From Bacteroidota bacterium (GTDB taxonomy: Bacteria > Bacteroidota > Bacteroidia > Chitinophagales > Chitinophagaceae), in assembly GCA_013286425.1 (NCBI GenBank), contig JABDFS010000031.1, positions 181 to 35,119 of the forward strand: a DNA stretch of 34,939 bases, written 5' to 3'. This document shows, piece after piece, positions 14,291-24,600 of this stretch. A program made the translations under genes and the position numbers. The notes below the pieces were generated by a model, which worked only from the letters and a program-made list of their open reading frames with translations, did no database searches and was not told the origin of the DNA. Numbering within the stretch: position 1 is the stretch's first letter; the number at the start of each line of letters is the position of its first letter.

Positions 14291-16219
14291 ATGATAAATA
14301 TTACGTTTCCGGATGGTGCTGTAAGGCAGTATGAAAATGGAATTACAGCGTTGGATGTTGCTAAATCGATCAGTGAAGGTTTAGCGAGAAAGGTTATTGC
14401 CGCCAATGTAAATGGAAAAACATGGGATGCAACGCGCCCGATAAATGAAGATGCAGGTTTAAAATTGTTGACATGGAATGATGCGGAAGGAAAATCAACC
14501 TTCTGGCATTCTACTGCGCATTTAATGGCTGAAGCAGTTGAAAGTATGTTTCCCGGAGTGAAGTTTTGGGTTGGCCCCCCGGTTGATAATGGTTTTTATT
14601 ACGATATGGATTTGGGTGATAGAAAAATAACAGAAGAAGATCTGCGTGCGCTTGAAAAGAAGATGAATGAACTGGCGAAGCAAAACAATCAATACATAAG
14701 AAAAGAAACACCAAAAGCGGAAGCAGTTGCTTACTTCGCAGAAAAAGGTGATGAATATAAACTTGATTTGTTGCAAAATTTAGAAGATGGCAACATCACT
14801 TTTTATTCGCAGGGAAATTTCACTGATCTCTGTCGTGGGCCGCACATTCCGGCTACCGGTTTTATCAAAGCAATTAAGCTTACAAATATTGCCGGTGCCT
14901 ATTGGAAAGGTGATGAAAAAAACAAACAGCTTACGCGCATTTATGGTGTATCATTTCCAAGTCAGAAAGAACTGGATGAATATTTAGCAATGCTGGAAGA
15001 AGCAAAGAAACGCGATCACCGCAAGCTTGGAAAAGAACTCGGTATCTATACAATGGATGATGATGTTGGCCAGGGTTTGATCATGTGGATGCCGAACGGC
15101 ACAGTTGTGATCGAAGAGTTGGAAAAGCTTGCAAAAGAAACAGAGGAAGATGCAGGTTATAAGCGAGTGGTTACGCCGCACATCGCAAAGGAAAGTATGT
15201 ATTTAACCAGCGGGCATTTGCCGTATTATGCAGACAGTATGTATCCACCGATGGAACTGGACGGAGAGAAATATTATCTCAAATCAATGAACTGCCCGCA
15301 TCACCATAAAATATTTGCAGCAGAACCTAAGAGCTATCGCGATCTGCCTTATCGCATTGCAGAATACGGAACAGTTTACCGTTATGAACAAAGCGGAGAA
15401 TTATTCGGTTTAATGCGCGTGCGTTGTTTGCATATGAATGATGCGCACATTTATTGCAGCAAAGAACAATTTGCCGATGAATTTCGCGCAGTGAATGATA
15501 TGTACCTGAAGTATTTTAAAATTTTTGGCGTTGATAAATACGTGATGCGCTTATCACTTCACTCAAAAGAAAAATTGGGTATTAAGTATGTGAACGAACC
15601 TGAGCTTTGGTTGCAAACTGAAGAAATGGTGCGTAACGTTTTGATCGAATCTAAAATTCCGTTTGTTGAAGTAGCAGATGAAGCTGCATTCTACGGGCCG
15701 AAAATAGATGTACAGATTTATAGTGTAATTGGACGTGAATTTACTTTGGCAACTAACCAGGTTGATTTTTCGCAGGGCAGAAGTTTTAAGTTGCAATACA
15801 CTACGCCTGAAAACTCAACAGACACGCCGCTCATCATTCATCGTGCGCCATTGGGAACGCATGAACGTTTCATTGGATTTTTACTGGAGCATTATGCAGG
15901 AAGATTTCCAACATGGCTATCGCCGGTGCAGGTAAAAATTCTTCCTATCAGCGATAAATTTCTGCCTTATGCAAAAGAAGTTTATACGCAATTAAGAAAA
16001 GCAGGAATAAGAGTGGAGACTGATGAACGCAGTGAAAAAGTTGGTAAAAAGATACGTGATGCCGAGTTAAGTAAAGTGCCTTATATGCTGGTAATTGGTG
16101 AACGCGAAACCATTGAACGCAAGCTTGCCATAAGAAAGCATAACAAAACAGAGCCAGAGCCGCAAGACATTGAACAATTTATTAATTTGTTGAAAGAAGA
16201 AATTATAGAAAGAAAATAA
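14291..16219 (+). CDS. thrS: Threonine--tRNA ligase
   Basis: The protein has 642 residues from the ATG at 14291. Upstream in-frame codons reach 14192 but have no family match and overlap the probable promoter. Domains in order: N-terminal TGS domain (about 1-60), the editing-type second domain with HSTAHLMAEA and CRGPH, the class II catalytic core with the zinc-binding Cys in SMNCPHHHK, motif 2 region RYEQSGELFGLMRVR, and a C-terminal anticodon-binding domain (from about residue 540, PVQVKILPISD). The enzyme charges tRNA-Thr. The core sequence RVRCLHMNDAHIYC is the variant found in one of the two common ThrS groups. It is followed 79 bp later by infC, the usual neighbour. Confidence 0.97.
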   Translation: MINITFPDGAVRQYENGITALDVAKSISEGLARKVIAANVNGKTWDATRPINEDAGLKLLTWNDAEGKSTFWHSTAHLMAEAVESMFPGVKFWVGPPVDNGFYYDMDLGDRKITEEDLRALEKKMNELAKQNNQYIRKETPKAEAVAYFAEKGDEYKLDLLQNLEDGNITFYSQGNFTDLCRGPHIPATGFIKAIKLTNIAGAYWKGDEKNKQLTRIYGVSFPSQKELDEYLAMLEEAKKRDHRKLGKELGIYTMDDDVGQGLIMWMPNGTVVIEELEKLAKETEEDAGYKRVVTPHIAKESMYLTSGHLPYYADSMYPPMELDGEKYYLKSMNCPHHHKIFAAEPKSYRDLPYRIAEYGTVYRYEQSGELFGLMRVRCLHMNDAHIYCSKEQFADEFRAVNDMYLKYFKIFGVDKYVMRLSLHSKEKLGIKYVNEPELWLQTEEMVRNVLIESKIPFVEVADEAAFYGPKIDVQIYSVIGREFTLATNQVDFSQGRSFKLQYTTPENSTDTPLIIHRAPLGTHERFIGFLLEHYAGRFPTWLSPVQVKILPISDKFLPYAKEVYTQLRKAGIRVETDERSEKVGKKIRDAELSKVPYMLVIGERETIERKLAIRKHNKTEPEPQDIEQFINLLKEEIIERK

Positions 16220-16221
16220 AT

Positions 16222-16229
16222 TATTTTTG
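16222..16229 (+). promoter_or_regulatory. Possible infC promoter -7 element
   Basis: TATTTTTG fits TAnnTTTG exactly, two bases after the thrS stop codon and 70 bp before the infC ATG. No TTG lies at the optimal distance, so infC may also simply be read through from thrS. Confidence 0.3.
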
Positions 16230-16298
16230 CAGGCTGTTTTTACAAAAATCTATTAAATTTAAAACTTATTTTAAGTATTATTCACGAAAAAACAATTA

Positions 16299-16868
16299 AT
16301 GGCTTTACCACAGAGAGGAAGATTTAATCCTCGTTTTAACAGGCAACCCGAGCCTGAGCATCGCATAAATGAAAGAATCAGGGCGCAGCAGGTACGTTTA
16401 GTTGGAGATAACGTAACCGTTGGTATTTATCCTACACAGGAAGCATTGCGCATTGCGCAACAACAAGAGATGGATCTTGTTGAAATTTCTCCTAATGCAG
16501 ATCCTCCGGTTTGTAAAATTATCGACTACAAAAAATTTCTTTACGAAAAGAAGCGTAAAGAAAAAGAAATGAAAGCCAATGCCAAGCAAAGCGAAGTAAA
16601 AGAGATTCGCTTTACACCGGGCACTGACGATCACGACTTTGAATTTAAGACGAAGCATGCCGAAAAATTTTTGAAAGATGGCAATAAAGTAAAAGCCTAT
16701 GTTCAGTTTAAAGGCCGCGCTATTATGTTCAAAGAAAGAGGCGAATTATTGTTGTTAAAATTTGCTGAAAGGCTTGCCGAAGTTGGTATTTTGGAAGATA
16801 TGCCTAAAATGGAAGGCAAAAGAATGCTTGCCATTTTTGCACCAAAACCGGTTAAGAAAAAAGCATGA
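16299..16868 (+). CDS. infC: Translation initiation factor IF-3
   Basis: The protein has 189 residues. A basic N-terminal extension (QRGRFNPRFNRQ) precedes the family start RINERIRAQQVRLV. The N-terminal domain (about 25-90) ends in PPVCKIIDYKKFLYE, and a lysine-rich helical linker leads to the C-terminal domain (KEIRFTPGTDDHDFEFK and onwards). IF-3 prevents premature subunit joining and checks the start codon. The gene uses ATG, unlike the AUU start that allows autoregulation in E. coli. The usual followers rpmI and rplT are absent: a terminator comes next and then an unrelated gene on the other strand. Confidence 0.97.
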   Translation: MALPQRGRFNPRFNRQPEPEHRINERIRAQQVRLVGDNVTVGIYPTQEALRIAQQQEMDLVEISPNADPPVCKIIDYKKFLYEKKRKEKEMKANAKQSEVKEIRFTPGTDDHDFEFKTKHAEKFLKDGNKVKAYVQFKGRAIMFKERGELLLLKFAERLAEVGILEDMPKMEGKRMLAIFAPKPVKKKA

Positions 16869-16883
16869 GCACTTATATAATTC

Positions 16884-16918
16884 AATCGCACGCATAAAAT
16901 TTATGTGTGCGATTTTTT
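16884..16918 (+). terminator. Rho-independent terminator after infC
   Basis: The inverted repeat AATCGCACGCATAAA / TTTATGTGTGCGATT (one G-T pair) is followed directly by a run of six T from 16913. It begins 15 bp after the infC stop. Confidence 0.85.
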
Positions 16919-16953
16919 ATTGTTATAAGTCAACCAATGAAACAATTCAAAAA

Positions 16954-19770
16954 TCAATTAGTTACTTTCCCTTTATCTCTAAACTCACTTGGCGTAACAA
17001 TAAATTTATTTTTAAACACAGTTGAAAAATAAGCGGCAGAAGAAAAGCCAACCTTATCTGCAATTTCAGCAATTGACATTTCTGTTTCATTCAATAAATA
17101 CTTTGCCTTTTGCAAACGCACAGCCAAAATATAATCGTTCACGTTGCAACCTAATAATGCTTTCACCTTTCGGTATAATTGTATTCTTGAAACACCGATG
17201 CTTTTACAAATTTCGTCTACATTAAACTTATCATTGCTTATGTTGCTTTCAACAATTGAAGTAAAATCATTAATAAATTTTTTATCCAGTTTTTTTGGTG
17301 CGTGGCTTTTTAATTCAATTGGCAATTCGCTCGTATAATGGTCTCTCAATGTTTCGCGGTTTCGTAAAACACTTTTAATTGTTTCAAGCAGAAATTGAAA
17401 ATTAAAAGGCTTTACGATATATGCATCGGCTTTGCTTTTCATTCCTTCGATCTGGCTTTGCATTTCGGTTTTTATTGTTAAAAGAATTATCGGAATGTGA
17501 GAAGTGCGTATATCAGATTTTAAAATATTCGTTATAGCAAAACCATCTTTTCCCGGCAATACAACATCTGAAATTATAAGATCAGGAACATTATCAAAAG
17601 CCATTTGTATGGCAGCAGTTCCGTTTTCTGCTTCAATTATATAATAAGTATGGCTAAGTTTTTCAACTAAATAGTTACGCAGGTCGCTGTTGTCTTCAAT
17701 TACTAATATTGTATTGTCAGATTTGTTTTCAGTAGCAAAATTTTCTGCATTAGCTACTGTGTTATCAGGCTCTCTTAAAAAAATTCTTTCATCATAATAT
17801 GATTTTTCGTTGGGTATTTTATTGGATAATATCTGATCATTTTCTAAATGATCTTTACCCGGCAAAAGTTTAATTGTAAAAATTGTTCCTTCGCCCTGTT
17901 TGCTATTTACGCTTATACTTCCCTGGTGTAATTGTATAAATTCTTTTGATAGCGAAAGGCCAAGCCCGCTGCTTTTTCTGTCATTAATATTCCCCTGGTA
18001 AAATGGCTCGAATATTTTATCAGCAACTTGTTGCGGCATACCAATACCACTGTCTTCAACTTTTATAACAACATTATTTTCTGCGGCATTTTTTTCAACC
18101 GAAACATAAATAAAACCATCATCGTTCGTAAACTTAAATGCATTGGATAAAAGGTTGAACATTACTTTATCAAGCATTGATGCATCGAACCAAAGAATTA
18201 TTCCGTGTTCTTTTGACATCAACCTGAGATCAATATTTCTTTTTTTGGCAAGGCCTTTAAAATTATTAATGATGTCATCTAGAAACTGAATGATATCGCT
18301 TTCTTCTGCCTGCAATATCATCTTATCGCTTTCGATTTTTCTAAAATCCATTATTTCATTTATCAGCTTTAAAAGCCTGAATGCATTTTTTTGAATAAGC
18401 GCAGTTAATTTTTGGGTTACACTATCAAGCCTCGGATTATTTTTCATCTCTTCCAATGGCACTAATATTAATGTAAGTGGCGTACGAAACTCATGCGAAA
18501 TGTTTGTAAAGAAATTAATTTTTGCATCGGAAGCTTCTTTTGCTTTTTTGCTTAACTCAATTAATTGATTTCGCTGATTTGATATTTCCAGGTTTTGCTG
18601 TTGAAGCCTCAAATTAATTTTTTTGTTCTCCCGCAAATAATACAACAGTATAAATCCGAATATAAGTGCTAAAGCCAGCGATATGGATATCGCATAAATA
18701 ATAGTAATTTGATTTTTTGTGATTATCTCCTGCTGCTCAATTCTTTTCTGCCTTCTGTCAATATCATCCTGTTGCGCAAGCATTTTATCGCTTTGCAATT
18801 TCATTATCCTTACGTTGGCTGAATCTATGATTGTGGTTGCAAGCCGGTTTTGCTTTTGATAAGGTTTACCTTCAAGCACATTCACTGCTGTTTGAATAGC
18901 TTCTCCACCACCGGTTGGATATAATATAGTTGCTTTAATTATTCCTTTATCAACCAAATCAATACCACCGTTAATACCGGCTAATCCATCAACACCAATA
19001 ATTTTTATTTTCTTGTCAAGCCCCAAACTTTTGCAGGCATTATATGCAGAAAGGGCAAGCCTGTCGTTTTGAGCGAATATTAATTGGATGTCATTATCAG
19101 ATTGTAAAAACTTAATTGTATTGGTTTCTGAAGGATGTTCATCGCCTGCTTCATATATCTTGGAAATAAAATTTATACCGGGATTTTTTTTAATAAGATC
19201 TGAAAAACCTGTGTGCCTGTCTATGTCTGCTGAAGAGCCGGGAATGTCTGATATCTCCAAAATATTTCCCTTTCCTTTCAATATGGAATTAGCATATGCA
19301 GCAGCGCTTTCGCCCACTTCATAATTACTGGCGCCTACATATGCTGTATAATTTTCAGAGGAAGTTCTTCTATCAACAATAATAATTTTTATACCTTTTT
19401 GAAATGCTTCTTCAACAACCGGCGTTATAGGCGCAGCAACGTTTGGAGATACAACCAGCAGATCAATCTTTTGATTGATAAGTTCATTGATCTGTTTTAT
19501 TTGCTCCTGTGTGTTGCCATTGGCATCTTTAAAAATAAAATTGATCTCAGGATGAAACGATAATTCTCTTTGCATATCGGCAAGCATGGTTTGCCGCCAT
19601 TTGTTTACCATAGTGCATTGAGAAAAACCTATCGTATATTTTTGTTGATTTCTTTTTGAATTGCACGACAGGAATGCAAAAAAACAAATCGTAACCAACG
19701 CCAAAACAAGCTGAAATGCTTTAATCCCATTAAAGGGATGTTTGGGGAACATTCTTTTCATAGTGCGCAA
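16954..19770 (-). CDS. Hybrid two-component system sensor/regulator (HTCS) with sugar-binding-protein-type sensor
   Basis: The protein has 938 residues. The signal/anchor (about 17-36) ends in FLSC, a weak lipobox. A type I periplasmic-binding-protein domain (about 45-310) contains NDRLALSAYNACKSLG and KIIGVDGLAGINGG. A membrane helix lies at about 356-378. The HisKA domain has its phospho-His at about 426 (NISHEFRTPL). The ATPase has N-box Asn about 539-543, DSGIGMP and SGLGLSLSKEF. The receiver has Asp about 735 (ISDVVLPGKDG) and Lys about 787, and an AraC helix-turn-helix runs from about 835 to the end. This order is the HTCS type, exemplified by B. thetaiotaomicron BT1754, which binds fructose in a PBP-fold sensor and controls a fructan locus. 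With a GH32 gene downstream of the divergent transporter, the likely ligand is fructose or a related sugar (inference). Confidence 0.93.
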   Translation of the reverse strand: MRTMKRMFPKHPFNGIKAFQLVLALVTICFFAFLSCNSKRNQQKYTIGFSQCTMVNKWRQTMLADMQRELSFHPEINFIFKDANGNTQEQIKQINELINQKIDLLVVSPNVAAPITPVVEEAFQKGIKIIIVDRRTSSENYTAYVGASNYEVGESAAAYANSILKGKGNILEISDIPGSSADIDRHTGFSDLIKKNPGINFISKIYEAGDEHPSETNTIKFLQSDNDIQLIFAQNDRLALSAYNACKSLGLDKKIKIIGVDGLAGINGGIDLVDKGIIKATILYPTGGGEAIQTAVNVLEGKPYQKQNRLATTIIDSANVRIMKLQSDKMLAQQDDIDRRQKRIEQQEIITKNQITIIYAISISLALALIFGFILLYYLRENKKINLRLQQQNLEISNQRNQLIELSKKAKEASDAKINFFTNISHEFRTPLTLILVPLEEMKNNPRLDSVTQKLTALIQKNAFRLLKLINEIMDFRKIESDKMILQAEESDIIQFLDDIINNFKGLAKKRNIDLRLMSKEHGIILWFDASMLDKVMFNLLSNAFKFTNDDGFIYVSVEKNAAENNVVIKVEDSGIGMPQQVADKIFEPFYQGNINDRKSSGLGLSLSKEFIQLHQGSISVNSKQGEGTIFTIKLLPGKDHLENDQILSNKIPNEKSYYDERIFLREPDNTVANAENFATENKSDNTILVIEDNSDLRNYLVEKLSHTYYIIEAENGTAAIQMAFDNVPDLIISDVVLPGKDGFAITNILKSDIRTSHIPIILLTIKTEMQSQIEGMKSKADAYIVKPFNFQFLLETIKSVLRNRETLRDHYTSELPIELKSHAPKKLDKKFINDFTSIVESNISNDKFNVDEICKSIGVSRIQLYRKVKALLGCNVNDYILAVRLQKAKYLLNETEMSIAEIADKVGFSSAAYFSTVFKNKFIVTPSEFRDKGKVTN

Positions 19771-19994
19771 TCATTATTACAAAAGACAAACAAAAAAAGA
19801 ATTCGTTTCAAAAAACAAAAACTTTTAAAAGATCAAGCTATAAGATAATGAAACAATATTAGAGTTTCATGTTACAATTTTGAAAAGACGAGTTTAAATT
19901 TAATACAACTGAATCTTTAAATAGTTTTAAACCAACCATTTAAAAAAATTTTCTCTGAACGATGAATTTATAACATTTTGATATGATTTCAAAA

Positions 19995-20043
19995 ATGGTT
20001 AGTAGTTGAGGTAATTACTTTCATTACCTCAACTGCTAACCAT
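19995..20043 (+). promoter_or_regulatory. 21-bp hairpin ending at the start codon of the sugar permease
   Basis: The left arm is 19995-20015 (ATGGTTAGTAGTTGAGGTAA and one more T). The right arm is 20023-20043 (ATTACCTCAACTGCTAACC then AT), and the loop is TACTTTC. All 21 positions pair, one of them as T-G. The right arm ends at the base before the permease ATG (20044), so the ribosome-binding region would be entirely inside the stem. It could be a translational switch, a protein-binding operator, or both. Confidence 0.7.
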
Positions 20044-21381
20044 ATGAACAAGAAAAAAGTTATTCTCTGGTCGATTGTAGTTGCTATAGGCGGCTTTCTT
20101 TTTGGATTTGATACGGCCGTTATTTCCGGTGCGGAAGAAGCCATTCAGAAATATTGGAACTTAACTGCTTTTGAGCATGGCTTCACAATATCTATTGCAT
20201 TAATAGGAACTATAGCAGGTGCATTAACGGGTAGCATCCCATCTGATAAACTGGGCAGGAAGAAAACACTTATACTAATTGCCTCTGCTTATTTAATTGC
20301 ATCGCTTGGTTCTGCGCTTTCAACTAACTGGTATTTATTTTTATTGTTCAGATTTTTAGGCGGCATTGGTGTAGGTGCATCTTCTGTTACTGCGCCTGTT
20401 TACATTTCTGAAATATCACCGGCTGCATACAGAGGCAGATTAGTGATGATGTTCCAGTTCAACGTTGTTTTTGGAATTCTTATTTCTTATCTCTCAAACT
20501 ATCTTATTGGTCTATTGATAGGCGCCGATACTTCATGGCGTTTAATGTTGGGCATTCAGGCTATACCCTCGTTGTTATTTTTAATATTACTGCGATTTGT
20601 ACCCGAAACGCCAAGATGGCTTATTCTGAAAGCAAACAAACCAGATGAAGCACGTGACGTTTTAAAAATCATCAACCCTGATAGTTATGAAAGCGATTTT
20701 CAAAACATAATAGCAAATAACCGCGAGGAGCATAATCTGGCAACTGAAGATGTATTGTTTGCAAAGAAGAACAAGCTTCCTGTTTTCCTGGCAATATGCT
20801 TTGCCGTATTTAACCAGGTTTCAGGTATTAATGCTATTATTTATTATGCGCCGAGAATATTTGAAATGGCAGGTTTGGGCAGGCAATCATCATTGCTTTC
20901 AACTGCCGGTATTGGCTTTATAAATTTCCTGTTCACCTTACTTGCTATAAATTTTATTGATAAGATAGGCAGGCGCACTCTAATGCTTATCGGTTCAATC
21001 GGCCTTATTGTTACGCTTGGCCTTGTTTCCAGAACATTTTATACAGAAGATTTCAGCGGCTTTGGAATTACAGTTTATCTCATGATCTATATAGCATTTT
21101 TTGCTTTTTCCCAGGGTGCAGTCATATGGGTATTCATTTCAGAAATTTTTCCAAATAATATAAGGGCAAAAGGCCAGACACTTGGAAGTTTTACGCATTG
21201 GATGATGGCTGCTATCATCACTTTTTTATTTCCCATACTGGCTGAGAAATTAGGTGGTGGAAGCACTTTTTTATTCTTCAGCATTATGATGGTTTTACAA
21301 CTGCTGTTTGTAGTGAAGATAATGCCTGAAACAAAAGGCAAGTCGCTGGAACAGATAGAAAGAACACTGGTGCTGCATTAA
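20044..21381 (+). CDS. Major facilitator sugar porter (likely fructose or other hexose uptake)
   Basis: The protein has 445 residues and about twelve membrane helices. It shows the sugar-porter family signatures FGFDTAVISGA in helix 1, DKLGRKKTL between helices 2 and 3, the family motif VPETPRWLI after helix 6, the sugar-site segment FNQVSGINAIIYYAPRIFE in helix 7, and PETKGKSLEQIE at the C-terminus. These proteins import monosaccharides, mostly with protons, across the inner membrane. Its place between the HTCS and SusC matches fructan loci in which an inner-membrane fructose permease is encoded beside the regulator. The substrate is inferred from the GH32 enzyme downstream. A 21-bp hairpin covers its ribosome-binding region, and a hairpin with a T run follows its stop. 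Confidence 0.93.
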   Translation: MNKKKVILWSIVVAIGGFLFGFDTAVISGAEEAIQKYWNLTAFEHGFTISIALIGTIAGALTGSIPSDKLGRKKTLILIASAYLIASLGSALSTNWYLFLLFRFLGGIGVGASSVTAPVYISEISPAAYRGRLVMMFQFNVVFGILISYLSNYLIGLLIGADTSWRLMLGIQAIPSLLFLILLRFVPETPRWLILKANKPDEARDVLKIINPDSYESDFQNIIANNREEHNLATEDVLFAKKNKLPVFLAICFAVFNQVSGINAIIYYAPRIFEMAGLGRQSSLLSTAGIGFINFLFTLLAINFIDKIGRRTLMLIGSIGLIVTLGLVSRTFYTEDFSGFGITVYLMIYIAFFAFSQGAVIWVFISEIFPNNIRAKGQTLGSFTHWMMAAIITFLFPILAEKLGGGSTFLFFSIMMVLQLLFVVKIMPETKGKSLEQIERTLVLH

Positions 21382-21382
21382 A

Positions 21383-21425
21383 CGGGCAATCGTTGTTTTC
21401 ATAAGGTTTTCAGCCCGCCCTTTTT
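21383..21425 (+). terminator. Weak terminator after the sugar permease
   Basis: CGGGC (21383-21387) pairs with GCCCG (21413-21417) over a 25-base loop, followed by CCCTTTTT. The short stem makes this a weak candidate. Confidence 0.4.
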
Positions 21426-21493
21426 AAAAATACGAAAGACAAACTAAAAATATGATAAACGAAAAATTTGAACTAAGTATAATAATCATCAAA

Positions 21494-21511
21494 AAAAGCG
21501 GCAACGCTTTT
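21494..21511 (+). promoter_or_regulatory. Small hairpin in the susC leader region
   Basis: AAAAGCG and CGCTTTT enclose the tetraloop GCAA, a GNRA-type loop. It lies 104 bp upstream of the susC ATG. It could be a second weak terminator for the permease message or a leader structure of susC. The remaining 100 bp before susC shows no other structure I can support. Confidence 0.4.
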
Positions 21512-21614
21512 CTTATGGCTTTCATCTCAAAACTAATTGACAGGGCTCCTCCTTAAAGATGCCTGCACCAATATGATTCACATTAATTGAGTTTAAAGAA
21601 TTTTTATAAAATAT

Positions 21615-24600
21615 ATGTCACTAAACAAAAAACTTATGAAGCAACTACTTACAATTTTTATGGTTTTTGTTGCACTTACAAGTTTTGCGCAACAAAAAAT
21701 AGTGAGTGGAACAGTTACTTCAAAAACCACAGGGCAACCTTTGGCTGGCGTAACAGTTCACTTAGGTAAAAGCACGGTTACTACCGATGCAAACGGAAAA
21801 TTCTCAATTCCGGCCACAGCAGGAGAAACCATCAATTTATCCTTTATCGGCATGAATAACCTAAACTATAAGGTTACAGAATCAAGCCAGGATATAAATC
21901 TTGTGATGGAAGAAGGCGCAAGCGAGTTAAATGCTGTTGTTGTTACAGGTTATAAATCAGAAAGGAAAGTAGATTTAACAGGAGCTGTATCTGTTGTAAA
22001 TCTTACACCTGTAAAAAACCAGGTTGTAAGCAGCCCGATGCTGGCTTTACAAGGCCGTGTTCCGGGGTTGTATATACAAACAGATGGTTCTCCAACCGGC
22101 GCTAATGGCGGAGCCCCTACCATTTTAGTTCGTGGCATTGGTACATTGAACAGCACGAATCCATTGTATATTATTGATGGAGTTCCCACCACTAAATATG
22201 AAGACCTGGCCAATCTTAATACGGGTTCAATATCATCTATGCAGGTTTTAAAAGATGCTTCTGCTGCTTCCATTTACGGATCACGTGCTGCAAACGGAGT
22301 TATCATTGTTACTACAAAAAATGGTTCTTCAGATGATAAAGTACACATCCAGTTAAACAGCAGCATCACCAGCCAAACAGAAAAGCCATGGCAGGAAAAC
22401 GTACTGAATTCCGAGCAGAGAGGAGAAGCACTCTGGCGGGCTGCTGTAAATGATGGCACTGATCCTAATAGTGTGGTTGACCAAATCTATAAGTTTGACT
22501 GGAATGGCGATTATAATAACCCGGTGCTTAATAAAGTTATCATTGCGCCGTTTGTTGGAGCAACTAATAACAACCAGCCGCCACCTTATGATCCGTTTAC
22601 CGGGCCTTTTTCAGCAACAGACAGCCTTGAACCTGCGGCAAGTACCAACTGGCAGGATGCATTATATAAACCCGCAACCGTTATAGCTAACGACCTCGCT
22701 CTGTCAGCAGGCAATTCACGAAACGGGGTTATGATAGACCTTGGCTATTATCATAATAACGGGCTTATTGAGTTTACAAATTACAAGCGATACAATGCGC
22801 GCGTTAACGGCCATATTTCTACATTCAAAGACCGGTTGAAAATCGGTGAAAATTTCCAGCTATCGCAAACATCACAAATTAATTCCACTACCGACGTTGG
22901 CGGCGCTTCCACGCCCAGTCTTGCCTTAACGCTGGCGCCAACAATCCCTTTGTATAAAACCGACGGCACCTATGGCGGCCCGAGAGGCGCAGGTTATTCG
23001 GACAGAAACAATCCTGTTGATATGCAATACCTCAACAGGTTCAACACACGAACTGAACTTGTGTTATTTGGAAATGCCTACCTGGATCTTGAAATAGTGA
23101 AGAACCTGGTTTTTCATACCAGTGTTGGATTTGATTATTCTGACGCCCTTGCTGAAAACGCTGCTTTAATAGGCGACGAAGGCCCGGTGAGATCTTTCAA
23201 CAGCCTCGCTTTGCAGGATGCAAAAGAATTCACTTTTACCTGGTCAAATACCTTAAACTATAACCTGATACGTGACAAAAGCAGGTTAAATGTTCTTATT
23301 GGAACGGAAGCCATCAAAGACAACATCAATGCTTTTGGCGCATCCAATACCAATTTTGCCTTGCAAACAGCAGATTATCTGCAATTAAGTGCAGGCAGTG
23401 GAACACAAACAACCAATGGCTCTGCTACAGGTTACCGGTTATTATCCCAATTCGGAAAATTATTTTACAGCTATTCAGACAGGTACCTGGCTTCTGTAAC
23501 CGTAAGAAGAGATGGATCGTCCAGGTTTGGTGCCAATAATCAATATGGTATTTTTCCGGCTTTTACACTTGGATGGAGAATCAATAATGAAGATTTCTTT
23601 AAAAATGTAAAGAATGTTTCAAATCTTAAGCTGCGTGCCGGTGTAGGAACAGTGGGTAACCAGCAGGCATTAAGTAATACCGGGCCTCTCACGCTTTTCC
23701 AACCAAATTATGGAACCGCAAGTCCGACTTACCCGCAATGGCTTAACATAGGTACTGCTTATGATCTGGGTGGCCTGAACACCGGCACACTTCCTTCAGG
23801 TTTTGTGCAGGTACAGGAAGGCAATCCTAATTTGAAATGGGAATCTTCAACAGAAACAAACCTTGGCCTTGACTTCGGATTTTTAAATGAAACCATTACA
23901 GGTTCATTTGATTATTTCATTAAAAAAACAAAGGATATTCTTATTCCGCCACCAATACCAGGTGTATTGGGAGAAGGGCAAAATACTGTTGTAAACGGAG
24001 CAAATATGAACGACTGGGGTTGGGAAGCATTATTATCATATAATCACAGAACCAACAGTGGCTTAAATTTCAATATAACAGCAAATGCGAGCCATTTTCA
24101 GAATAAGATCACAAGTATACCGGATAGTTACCGTTCATATTTCGTGGGTGATGCCAATCACTCTATCGTAGGCCATTCACCGCAGTCAATTTTCGGCTAT
24201 GAAACAAACGGAATTTTCCAAACATCCAAGGAGGCACAGGATGCCCCGTTCCAACCCGGCGCTCAGGACGGAGCCTTGCAGGGAGCAGGCCGTTTAAGAT
24301 ATGTTGATTTAAATGGAAATGATACTATCGATGTAAACGATCAAACCTGGCTCGGAAATACTTTGCCAAAACTTGAATACGGGCTTCGCATTGACATCGA
24401 TTACAAGAATTGGGACTTCTCAATCTTTGGTTCAGGCGTAGCAGGGAAAACCGGTTTTGATCCAACAAAGTTCTTTAATGATTTTGTTGACCAGAGAAAC
24501 AATTTCGGGCCTGGTACTTTAAATGCATGGACGCCACAAAACACAGGTTCAGGCATTCCCGCTTTAAGCCTCCTGAATCATAACGGAGAAGACAGAAATT

